Position numbers and translations under genes: made by a program
The notes under the pieces: generated by a model
Told to the model about the DNA's origin: nothing
The model's input: the letters and a program-made list of their open reading frames with translations, nothing else
Database searches by the model: none
Part shown: positions 19,105-26,995 of the stretch, one piece after another
How the letters are laid out: every line of letters starts with the position of its first letter
How positions within the stretch are numbered: the stretch's first letter is position 1
Assembly (NCBI GenBank): GCA_015075635.1
Contig: JABTUA010000001.1
Coordinates: forward strand, 2,976,001 to 3,040,000
Length of the DNA stretch: 64,000 bases
Reading direction: 5' to 3'
From: Polyangiaceae bacterium
GTDB lineage: Bacteria; Myxococcota_A; Polyangia; Polyangiales; Polyangiaceae

Positions 19105-19542
19105 GTGAAAGTCGCGCTCGTCTCCTCCGTAGGCGGACACCTCACGGAGCTCTTGGAGCTGGTCAAGGCGCTACCGGACTGCGAGCGCTTTTGGGTCATC
19201 AACGACGAGTCCCCCGTGCTTCCTCCGGACGAGCGGGCATACCGAATTGCGCACGCGGAACGCGACCCGCTCGTCCTCTGGAACCTCTTCGAGGTTGCGG
19301 CAGTGTTTGCTCGTGAGAGACCCGACCTGATGCTCTCTACGGGTGCTGGGCCGGCGGTGCCGGCCGCCGTAGTCGCGCGGCTGGCGGGAATCCCGGTCGT
19401 CTACGTGGAACCGACCTCGGCAGTCACCGCGTTGACGCTGACCGGCCGATTGATGCGCCCGCTCGCTCAGCGATTCTTCGTTCAGTGGCGCTCCCTCACA
19501 AGGGCGGCGCCGTGGGCACGCTACGAAGGCGGTCTCCTGTGA
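19105..19542 (+). CDS. PssD/Alg14-like glycosyltransferase membrane-anchor subunit
   Basis: The protein is 145 aa (GTG start) beginning MKVALVSSVGGHLTELLEL, the glycine-rich N-terminus of Alg14/PssD/EpsE subunits. These recruit the catalytic Alg13/PssE subunit to the membrane. STGAGPAVPAAVVARLAGIPVV is the family's conserved membrane-associating segment. The stop overlaps the next gene's start (GTGA), so the two halves are made together, as expected for the split two-subunit enzyme. Confidence 0.85.
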   Translation: MKVALVSSVGGHLTELLELVKALPDCERFWVINDESPVLPPDERAYRIAHAERDPLVLWNLFEVAAVFARERPDLMLSTGAGPAVPAAVVARLAGIPVVYVEPTSAVTALTLTGRLMRPLAQRFFVQWRSLTRAAPWARYEGGLL

Positions 19543-20099
19543 TCGTCGGCCTGACCGGAACCTCGATGCCGTTCGAGCGGCTCGTGCGCGCCCTCGCGGC
19601 TTTCGCCGCGAGGCATCCGGATCAACCGGTGTGGGTCCAGCACGGGCATGCCGGCCGCCCGCCCGGGCTCCAAGGCGAGTCTTTCACGCCGAGGAGCGCG
19701 CTCCTCGAGCGAATCGCCGAGGCCGAAGTCGTCGTCTGCCACGCAGGTTCCGGGACGCTCTTCGACGTGCTGTCGCTGGGCCACCTGCCAGTAGTGGTTC
19801 CGCGACGCCAGCATCTCCGCGAGCACGTGAACGATCATCAGCTGGAAATCACCGAAGCATTGGCTCTCGAAGAGCGCATCATCCCGGTGCATGACGTGAC
19901 TCGCTTGGAATCCGCCATCGCAGAGGCCCGTGCGCGGCGTCCGTTGGTCCGGAGGCCGGCTCAGAGCTCGCTTTTGTCCGCCCTCGCGAGGGAGATCCGC
20001 GGGCTCGAACCCAAACCGCGCTCCCACCTCATCTGGTCAGCACTGAAGGTGCTCACCGCCTGGGTTCCCGTGAATCAGAGTGGTATGGAGACGGACTGA
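19539..20099 (+). CDS. PssE/Alg13-like glycosyltransferase catalytic subunit
   Basis: The protein is 186 aa from the GTG at 19539, inside the GTGA overlap with the PssD-like gene. The motifs VIVGLTGTSMPFERLVRAL, VVCHAGSGTLFDVL and VVVPRRQHLREHVNDHQ form the UDP-sugar-binding half of a GT28-type enzyme. With its anchor it should form a split glycosyltransferase acting early in repeat-unit assembly. The C-terminal ~45 residues extend past the usual PssE end. Confidence 0.83.
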   Translation: MIVGLTGTSMPFERLVRALAAFAARHPDQPVWVQHGHAGRPPGLQGESFTPRSALLERIAEAEVVVCHAGSGTLFDVLSLGHLPVVVPRRQHLREHVNDHQLEITEALALEERIIPVHDVTRLESAIAEARARRPLVRRPAQSSLLSALAREIRGLEPKPRSHLIWSALKVLTAWVPVNQSGMETD

Positions 20100-22081
20100 T
20101 GCGACGGATACTTGTCTGCGGGCACAAGAGCTTCGCCGCGACCGGGCTTGTGGAACGACTCGAGAGCGCGGGCTTCGAGGTTTGGACGTTTGGTCGCGGG
20201 GCGCCTGGTCGTGACGGCCGACATGTGGTTGGCCCCGTGAGTGCCATCGCCGAGAGCCCTCACCTGGACGGTTCATTCGATGCCGTCGTCAACTTCATCG
20301 TTCTCAAGAACGACACCGTCGCCCACAACGAAGGTTACATCGACGCCCTGCTGCGCTTCTGCGAGAACCATCAGGTCCGCCACCTGATCCACATCTCCTC
20401 AGTCAGCGTCTACCCGGACGCGGGGGGCCTAGTCACCGAGTCGTCACCCGTCGAGCGACACCCGGGCCGCAAAGGCATCTACGGCGCGTGGAAGGTCGCC
20501 ACGGAGACCCGCTTGCTTGGCTGTGCGCCCCCGGGTGTCCGACTTTCGCTGGTTCGACCAGGCTTCATCCTGGCTCCGGGGCTCGCGAACCCGATCATTG
20601 GCAACGCCTTCAAGCTTCCGGGCACTCGCACCTTCCTGCTGGGAAATCCGCGCTCAGTCATGCCGCTGGTCGCGCGTGATCACCTGCATGACGCGCTAGT
20701 GCGAATCCTGGCCGAGTCGTCAGACGCTTCGCCCGTGATCTTCTTGCTCGTCTCCGGTCGCTCCCCGACCAAGCTGGAGTATCTCGAAGCGTGTGACGAG
20801 CTCCTCGGCGTCGGAACGCGCCTCGTGTCGCTCCCTAAGGGCGTATGGCTGGCGGGCTACGTCGCTGGTTGGCTCGCGGAGTCCGCACTCCCCGCGCTCG
20901 GGCGCAAGATCTCCACCAAGCTCCGCGGGGTGTCGTTCGAGCAGCGCTTCGACCCGTCGGAGACCGAGCGGCGACTGGGCATGACCCTCGACTTCGACTG
21001 GCGCTCGCTGCTGACGGATTCGATGGACAATCAAAGGGTCGCACCGGCGCTTCCGTTCGAGCCGCCCGTGGCACCCCCACGCGGCGACGCGGCTTCGGTG
21101 TCCATCATCGGCTTCGGGCGTATCGTGAAGCAGAAGCATCTCCCCGCGCTGCGCGCCTGTGGGTTCTCGGGCAGAGTGCGCGCCTTCGACCTGTGGCGCG
21201 GCAAGGATCCAGACACCGAGATCGACGTCGAGATGCTCGAAAACCCCGAGGACGCCGGCGCAGGCGCGTCGCTGGTCGTCGTAGCGACTCCCGGCGCCGC
21301 GCACCACGAGCTCGCACCCCTGGCGGACGCGGCACACACACTACTGGTCGAGAAGCCGCTCTGCACCACGGCCGCGGGCCTCGAGCAATGGATGCGAGCG
21401 ACTGCCGGACAGCGCGGCCGCGTGCTCGTCTGCCACAACTACCGCTACAAGGCGAACACCCTCGAAATGCTCCGGTTCATGAAGCAGATCAACTCGGGGA
21501 GCCTGGTCAAGGTCAGCCTCGACTTCGAGAGCCCACCGGTGGCGTTCGACTCGGCGGCCTGGCTTCGACGGGAGCGCGCTTCGAGGACGCTGCTGCTCGA
21601 CTACGGACTGCACTTCTTGGACTTGGCCTGCATGTTCCAGAAGTCGGGTTGGTCCGTGGCGGACATGAGGTATCAGCTGAACGGAGCCGGGGAGACTAGC
21701 GTGATCGAGGGAACGCTGCGGTCACCCGCGTATCCCGTCAGCTTCATCCTGCGCCAAGGGTTCGGTCGCAAGGTGTGCTCGCTCGTCTATTCCTTCCAGA
21801 ACTACGAGCTGAAGCTTGGCTTCTTCCCCGACTTCTTCGTGGCGAGGACGGCCAACGAAAACCCGATCGACTGTCTTCTGGAAGCAGTTCACTCCGGGCG
21901 AGCGACCGCCGGGAAGGTTCACGACAAGCTGACGGGGCGCGACTCCGACCTCTCCCACGCTTGGGTCTATTCAGCAGCCCTAACCAAGGACTCACCGCTG
22001 CGCCTAGGAATCGACCTCGTCGACCTGGCTGGGTTCTACCAGGTAGCGCTCGACCTCGCCGAGCGGGTCTACCGCGACTAG
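20099..22081 (+). CDS. Fusion: NAD-dependent epimerase plus Gfo/Idh/MocA oxidoreductase
   Basis: The protein is 660 aa in one uninterrupted frame. Residues 1-~300 are an extended SDR: Rossmann start MRRILVCGHKSFAATGLVER, SSVSVY Ser region, and YGAWK as the Y-x-x-x-K pair. From ~335 a second Rossmann fold begins (SVSIIGFGRIVKQKHLPALR), with the VEKPLCTT motif (E-K-P) of Gfo/Idh/MocA dehydrogenases. The ATG overlaps the PssE-like stop (TGATG). The enzyme could catalyse two successive oxidoreduction or epimerisation steps on one sugar nucleotide. The SDR nucleotide loop is less canonical than usual. Confidence 0.8.
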   Translation: MRRILVCGHKSFAATGLVERLESAGFEVWTFGRGAPGRDGRHVVGPVSAIAESPHLDGSFDAVVNFIVLKNDTVAHNEGYIDALLRFCENHQVRHLIHISSVSVYPDAGGLVTESSPVERHPGRKGIYGAWKVATETRLLGCAPPGVRLSLVRPGFILAPGLANPIIGNAFKLPGTRTFLLGNPRSVMPLVARDHLHDALVRILAESSDASPVIFLLVSGRSPTKLEYLEACDELLGVGTRLVSLPKGVWLAGYVAGWLAESALPALGRKISTKLRGVSFEQRFDPSETERRLGMTLDFDWRSLLTDSMDNQRVAPALPFEPPVAPPRGDAASVSIIGFGRIVKQKHLPALRACGFSGRVRAFDLWRGKDPDTEIDVEMLENPEDAGAGASLVVVATPGAAHHELAPLADAAHTLLVEKPLCTTAAGLEQWMRATAGQRGRVLVCHNYRYKANTLEMLRFMKQINSGSLVKVSLDFESPPVAFDSAAWLRRERASRTLLLDYGLHFLDLACMFQKSGWSVADMRYQLNGAGETSVIEGTLRSPAYPVSFILRQGFGRKVCSLVYSFQNYELKLGFFPDFFVARTANENPIDCLLEAVHSGRATAGKVHDKLTGRDSDLSHAWVYSAALTKDSPLRLGIDLVDLAGFYQVALDLAERVYRD

Positions 22082-22094
22082 TATCGGGAAGGAC

Positions 22095-22967
22095 ATGCCC
22101 TCGGTGGACGACTACTTGGCGCTCTTGACGCTCGAAGCGGCCAAGGCGCCTCAACGCCTCAAACGCATGCTCCGCGGGGAGCGCCCGAACGAGTTCTACG
22201 AAGAGTTCTTCCAAGCCCACGATCACGCTCTGTACGATCGCGACCCCCGCGTGCGCGCGCGGCAGGCTGTGGTCCTCGACGCGCTCTCGCGCCACGTGGT
22301 GCCTGGCGCGGCGATCTTGGACGTCGGCTGCGGGTTGGGGGACGTCTTGGCGGCGCTGCCGGCCTCCTATCGCCGCTACGGCGTCGACTATGCCGCTGCG
22401 AACGTGGAGTACGTCGCGCGCCGTCTGGGTGGCGGGGCCGACATCCGGAGAGGCTCAGCGACATCGAATCCTTTCGATGACGAGTCGATGGACGCCTGCC
22501 TTTGCCTCGAGGTCCTGGAGCACCTCGAAGACGACGCCGGCGCACTGGCCGAGATTCACCGTGTGCTGCGCCCCGGCGGCGTCCTCATCGCGGCGGTTCC
22601 GTACACCCATTACTGGCCGCAGTATCTACGCTTGATGGGGCACTACCGACACTACAATCGCGACAGCTTCGGCGCTCTGCTCGGCTCCGTCGGACTCCGC
22701 ACGGTCGAGCACTTGCCGAACTACCCTCGCTGGCATCAGGCACTCACGCGCCGCTACGTTTGGGTCCGCCTTCAAAGCCTCGTCGGCGGTCGCATCGCCG
22801 GTACACGAGACATATATGAGTTCCGCTGGCCCTGGGACGCCGCACCGAGCATGGAGCGGGCGGAGGCGGCTCTGCAAACACTGAAGCGCGAGGACGAGAG
22901 TCTCGACTATGAGCGGGAGCCCACGAGCACGTTCGTCGTAGCGCAAAAGGGCGGCGCGCCGACGTGA
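22095..22967 (+). CDS. Class I SAM-dependent methyltransferase
   Basis: The protein is 290 aa with a good ribosome-binding site (GGAAGGA) before the ATG. Motif I AILDVGCGLGDVLAAL is near residue 75, and post-motif segments DACLCLEVLEHLEDD and VLRPGGVLIAAVPYTHYW follow. It ends the plus-strand run that starts at the PssD-like gene. A sugar or lipid methylation role is inferred from context. Confidence 0.8.
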   Translation: MPSVDDYLALLTLEAAKAPQRLKRMLRGERPNEFYEEFFQAHDHALYDRDPRVRARQAVVLDALSRHVVPGAAILDVGCGLGDVLAALPASYRRYGVDYAAANVEYVARRLGGGADIRRGSATSNPFDDESMDACLCLEVLEHLEDDAGALAEIHRVLRPGGVLIAAVPYTHYWPQYLRLMGHYRHYNRDSFGALLGSVGLRTVEHLPNYPRWHQALTRRYVWVRLQSLVGGRIAGTRDIYEFRWPWDAAPSMERAEAALQTLKREDESLDYEREPTSTFVVAQKGGAPT

Positions 22968-22998
22968 AGCCCGCGAGCGCCCCGCAGGCCGGACGCCG

Positions 22999-24198
22999 TC
23001 AACCTCGGGCTGCGACGCGAGTACACAAGTCCGCCAGCATGTCGACTTGGCGCTCGACACTGAAGAGCTCGCGCACCCTCGCCCTGCCGCGCCGCCCCAT
23101 TTCCCTGCGCAGCTCCGGCTCCGCGCGGAGCCTTTCGAACGCTTCTGCGAGAGCCTGTGACGACCCTTCGCTGACCACCAAGCCTGCGTCGCCGATCACG
23201 TCCGGGATGTTCCCGGAAGTCGAGCCCACAACCGCGACCTCGCAGGCCATCGCCTCTGGCAACACTCGACCGAACTGCTCCTTCCAGCGCTCCGTGGTTC
23301 GCGAGGGGAGCGCGAGCACGTCGCAGCAGTTCATGTACATGGGCACCTCGTCGTGGGGCACGTCGATGACGACGACGCGGTCTCGCATCCCGAAGCGGTC
23401 AACCTTTCCCATCAGCTCCGCCGCAAAGCTGCCGGGCGCGAAGTTCTTGAACATGTCGAGCATCAGGCACACCTCTGGGGGCATCGAGGCCACCGCGTCG
23501 ATGACCAGATCGACACCCTTCTCGGGGACCAGTCGGCCGAAGTAGCCCACCACGAATCGTCCTCGGAGCCCCAGTCTCGCGCGGAGCTCCCCCACGTCCA
23601 TCGGGCGGAACAGATCCAGGTCCGTACCCAGCGGGATGATGGCAAGCGGGGTATCCAGTCCCCAACCTCGTTCGAAGATGGACTGGCCCTCGTGGCTCAT
23701 CACCGCGATGCCGTCCGACGCCAGACGCCCCGCGGCGTTCAACGTGCCGATCGCGAGGTCGCGAGCCACGCCTCGGGGGTCGCGGTTCCGCGCCGAGCGT
23801 ACAGCCTCGCGCCAACGATTCCGCTCGATGTTCTCTGGGGTAAACGGCACAACGCGCGCTCCGAGGCGCCTCCCCACTATCGCTGCCTGGACGACCAGCA
23901 CGCATCCTGGATCATGCTCGACGAAAATGACGTCGGGCCGAACGTGCCGGGCCAGCCGACCGAGACCTCCGAACCAGGAGAAGCGCTGCGAGCCGGCGAT
24001 TCTCCAAGGCAACGTGTGCAACGTGTAGCTTGCGTCCGGGGGCGCTGGAGAACACTCCTTCGTTCGGCCGTCCGCCAGCGGGATGCGCTCCACGCAGGCA
24101 ATGTGCACCTCCCAGCCGGGTCTCTGACCCAGTCGATCGTAGGCGCGACGATGAGGGAGATTGACGCTGGCTTCCGAGAGCACGAGGACGCGAGTCAC
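22999..24198 (-). CDS. GT4-family glycosyltransferase
   Basis: The protein is 399 aa (GTG start, MTRVLVLSEASVNLPHRRAY). The donor-site strand VVGYFGRLVPEKGVDLVIDAV and the signature EQFGRVLPEAMACEVAVVGS carry the E-x7-E pair. The start overlaps the epimerase stop by 4 bp (GTGA), so it is coupled to the rfbF-rfbG-epimerase operon and may use that operon's product sugar as donor (inference). Confidence 0.85.
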   Translation of the reverse strand: MTRVLVLSEASVNLPHRRAYDRLGQRPGWEVHIACVERIPLADGRTKECSPAPPDASYTLHTLPWRIAGSQRFSWFGGLGRLARHVRPDVIFVEHDPGCVLVVQAAIVGRRLGARVVPFTPENIERNRWREAVRSARNRDPRGVARDLAIGTLNAAGRLASDGIAVMSHEGQSIFERGWGLDTPLAIIPLGTDLDLFRPMDVGELRARLGLRGRFVVGYFGRLVPEKGVDLVIDAVASMPPEVCLMLDMFKNFAPGSFAAELMGKVDRFGMRDRVVVIDVPHDEVPMYMNCCDVLALPSRTTERWKEQFGRVLPEAMACEVAVVGSTSGNIPDVIGDAGLVVSEGSSQALAEAFERLRAEPELRREMGRRGRARVRELFSVERQVDMLADLCTRVAARG

Positions 24199-25124
24199 GC
24201 TCCACCTACCAAGGCATCGATGAGTCTGTCCGTTTCCTGGTCGAGATGATCGGACGGCGTGTAGCCGTGGCGCGCCAGCCGCGCGATCGAGTACTCAAAT
24301 CGCGGCCGCTCCGGACCGCTCGGCTTCACGACCGGTACGCTCCGACCCAGGCGACGGCCGGCGCGCTCGGCCACTCGCGCCGCCAGGGCGGCGACGGTCA
24401 GCGTCATGCCGCCCCCGACGTTGTAGAGAGGCTCGCCGACGTCGCCGTCGTCCAAGCCCCCCAGGATCCGTGCCGCTTGAGCCACGTCCTCGACCCAGAC
24501 GAAGTCGCGATGCTGCGTGCCTGGGGTGGCGAGCTCGATCTGCGTTCCCGTGGCCGCTTGGCGGCAGAGGTCGTTGTGGACGGGAGCGGTGCGGCGCGGG
24601 TCTTCCAAGGCAGCGCCGTACACGTTGGCCAGGCGCATGCAGATCGCAAACGGGCGTCCGACGGCGCGGTTCAGCTCCTGGCAGAACGCCTCGCCCACCA
24701 CGTGCGCCGCGGAATAGGTGTCGACGGGCCAGATGCGCGACTGCTCGTCGACCACGCCAGCAGCCTCAGGACCGTAGACGGACGCAGTCGACGCGAACAG
24801 GAAGCGCCTGACGCCCGCCGCCCGGCTCGCCGCCAAGAGCGAACGGGTGGCCAGACCTGAGACCGCCACGGCCGCCGCCGGGTCGGCCGCGCTGGCCGCG
24901 GGCGAGAGCGACGCTAGATGCAGCACGACGTCGACACCGAGGGGCAGCTTCTGCAACGCGGCTTCGTCGGTCAGCTCGGTCAGCCTCAGCTCGAACTTCC
25001 TGACCCACTCCGCAGCAGGCGGGAGCCGCCGGCCCGAGAGCACAACGCTGGCGCCATGCTGCTTCATGGCTTCCGCGATCCGCCCACCGAGATAGCCAAA
25101 CGCACCTGTTATGAGCACACGCAT
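24195..25124 (-). CDS. NAD-dependent sugar epimerase/reductase (extended SDR)
   Basis: The protein is 309 aa. The NAD-binding motif MRVLITGAFGYLGGRIAEAM (TGxxGxxG) is followed by FASTASVYG (catalytic Ser/Thr) and YSAAH, a variant of Y-x-x-x-K with His in place of Lys. It lies directly after rfbG and may reduce or epimerise the CDP-4-keto-6-deoxyglucose made there, in the way CDP-abequose, paratose or tyvelose enzymes do. The altered Lys position makes catalysis uncertain. Confidence 0.72.
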   Translation of the reverse strand: MRVLITGAFGYLGGRIAEAMKQHGASVVLSGRRLPPAAEWVRKFELRLTELTDEAALQKLPLGVDVVLHLASLSPAASAADPAAAVAVSGLATRSLLAASRAAGVRRFLFASTASVYGPEAAGVVDEQSRIWPVDTYSAAHVVGEAFCQELNRAVGRPFAICMRLANVYGAALEDPRRTAPVHNDLCRQAATGTQIELATPGTQHRDFVWVEDVAQAARILGGLDDGDVGEPLYNVGGGMTLTVAALAARVAERAGRRLGRSVPVVKPSGPERPRFEYSIARLARHGYTPSDHLDQETDRLIDALVGGA

Positions 25125-25134
25125 GGCGGGTCTC

Positions 25135-26232
25135 TCAGTGGGAGGAAAGTCGCGCCAGATACGCGTGGATCTGGGCGATCGAGTGCTCCAGCATCGCGCC
25201 CTCGGCGCGCCCCTCCGTGAACCAGCGACGATACCAGTCCACGGTCCACTCGACGGACTCTTGCGCGGAAAGCTCGGCGACCCACCCCAGGTAGTCGGCG
25301 GCGCGCTCCGAGGCCAGCCTCAACATGCGCGCTTCGTGGGGCTCCGCCCGTTCGGGAGGCGGCACCTCGATGCTGGCTTCGGGCCACGCCGACAGGAACT
25401 CCGTGGCCACTTGATGGGCCGTGACGCTGGGTCCGAGCTTGGGGCCGAAATTGAAGGCTTCCGGCACGCGGTGGCGCAACTCTCCGAGCGCGCCCCCCAG
25501 TAGTAGATAGCCGCGCAAGGGCTCGAGCACGTGCTGCCAGGGCCGCACGGAGCTGGGGTTTCGAACGAGCAACGGCGCCCCCGCGACGAGCGCCCGAACG
25601 CAATCGGGGACCAGGCGATCCGCTGCCCAATCACCGCCGCCAATCACGTTGCCTGCCCGGGCCGTCGCTAGCGCGACGTCCGAGCCCTGCGAGAAGAACG
25701 ACCGCCGATACGAGTGAGCCACGACCTCCGCGGCGGCTTTGCTGGCGCTGTACGGGTCGTGTCCGCCCAACGGATCGTTCTCACGGTAGGCGAAGTCCCA
25801 CTCCCTGTTCTCGTAGCACTTGTCGCTCGTGACGACGACGACGGATCGTACGCTCGCGCACTCTCGAACCGCCTCGAGCACCGACACCGTCCCACCGACG
25901 TTGACGTCGAATGTTGCCGCCGGCGCCCGGTACGACTCACGCACCAGCGGCTGGGCGGCCAGGTGAAACACGATCTCCGGCCCGAACGCGCGGAACGCAG
26001 CGTCAACGGCCGCGCGATCGCGAATGTCGCCTTCGACGTGGTGGATGCGTCGCCCCAGCGCCACGGACGCGAAGTGGCTGGGCGTGGGAGCGGCCAATGC
26101 GAACCCGCAGACCTCCGCTCCCAGCTCGCAAAGCCACAAGCCGAGCCAGGAGCCCTTGAACCCCGTGTGCCCAGTGACGAGGACGCGTTTGCCTTGGTAG
26201 GCGTGGGTCAAGCCGAGTGCCAGACGCGCCAT
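25135..26232 (-). CDS. rfbG: CDP-glucose 4,6-dehydratase
   Basis: The protein is 365 aa from the ATG giving MARLALGLTHAYQGKRVLVTGHTGFKG. NAD motif GHTGFKGSW, the TSDKCYENREW active-site segment and YSASK (Y-x-x-x-K) are diagnostic for RfbG. It converts CDP-glucose to CDP-4-keto-6-deoxyglucose. Its start overlaps the rfbF stop by 25 bp. With the adjacent rfbF it defines a CDP-deoxysugar pathway. A longer frame upstream is an overlap artefact. Confidence 0.9.
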   Translation of the reverse strand: MARLALGLTHAYQGKRVLVTGHTGFKGSWLGLWLCELGAEVCGFALAAPTPSHFASVALGRRIHHVEGDIRDRAAVDAAFRAFGPEIVFHLAAQPLVRESYRAPAATFDVNVGGTVSVLEAVRECASVRSVVVVTSDKCYENREWDFAYRENDPLGGHDPYSASKAAAEVVAHSYRRSFFSQGSDVALATARAGNVIGGGDWAADRLVPDCVRALVAGAPLLVRNPSSVRPWQHVLEPLRGYLLLGGALGELRHRVPEAFNFGPKLGPSVTAHQVATEFLSAWPEASIEVPPPERAEPHEARMLRLASERAADYLGWVAELSAQESVEWTVDWYRRWFTEGRAEGAMLEHSIAQIHAYLARLSSH

Positions 26233-26993
26233 GGCGGAGACCCCGAATTCCAGAGACTGTTGAGGAGCTCGTAGTCGCGGAACGTGTCCACGCACTGCCA
26301 GAAGCCCTCGTGGCGGTAGACTTGGAGGCGCCCGTCCCGAGAGAGCTGCTCGAGGGGAGCTCGCTCGAGGATGCAGTCGTCTGCCGACGACAGGTAGTCG
26401 AAGAACGCGGGCTCGAACACGAAGAACCCACCGTTGATCAGGCCACCCGCGGTGGGCGGCTTCTCCGAGAACGAGGTCACGCGGTCTCCCTCCACCGCCA
26501 GCTCTCCGAAGCGTCCTGGCGGTCGGACGCCGGTCACCGTCCCGAGCTGGCCATGCGACTCGTGAAAGCGCACCACCGCGTCGAGGTCCACGTCGGAGAC
26601 GCCGTCGCCGTAGGTGAGGAAGAAGCGTTCGTTACCGACGTAGCGCTGAACACGCTTCACACGCGCCCCCGTCATCGCGTCCGGCCCCGTGTCGGCCAGC
26701 GTGATCCGCCAGCCGGACTCGGAGTGCGGGGTGTGGAACTCGATCTGGTCCGCACGACCGAGCGTGATCGTGAAGTCCGAGCTCATCGCCTCGTAGCGAA
26801 GGAAGTACTCCTTGATCACGTCGCCTTTGTATCCGAGGCACAGTACGAAATCCGTGATGCCGTGGGCCGCGAACATCTTCATGATGTGCCAGATGATCGG
26901 CTTGCCACCGAGCTCGATCATTGGCTTCGGCTTGTGCTCCGTCTCTTCACGCAGACGGGTGCCGCGCCCCCCGCAGAGAATCACCGCCTTCAT
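26208..26993 (-). CDS. rfbF: Glucose-1-phosphate cytidylyltransferase
   Basis: The protein is 261 aa, starting at ATG (MKAVILCGGRGTRLREETE); a TTG two codons upstream is also possible. The nucleotide-binding GGRGTRL loop, EHKPKPMIELGGKPIIWHI and TYGDGVSDVDL are typical of RfbF. It makes CDP-glucose from CTP and glucose-1-phosphate. It is followed by rfbG in the same operon and preceded 2 bp upstream by the carbamoyltransferase. Confidence 0.93.
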   Translation of the reverse strand: MKAVILCGGRGTRLREETEHKPKPMIELGGKPIIWHIMKMFAAHGITDFVLCLGYKGDVIKEYFLRYEAMSSDFTITLGRADQIEFHTPHSESGWRITLADTGPDAMTGARVKRVQRYVGNERFFLTYGDGVSDVDLDAVVRFHESHGQLGTVTGVRPPGRFGELAVEGDRVTSFSEKPPTAGGLINGGFFVFEPAFFDYLSSADDCILERAPLEQLSRDGRLQVYRHEGFWQCVDTFRDYELLNSLWNSGSPPWRVWHSA

Positions 26994-26995
26994 GC

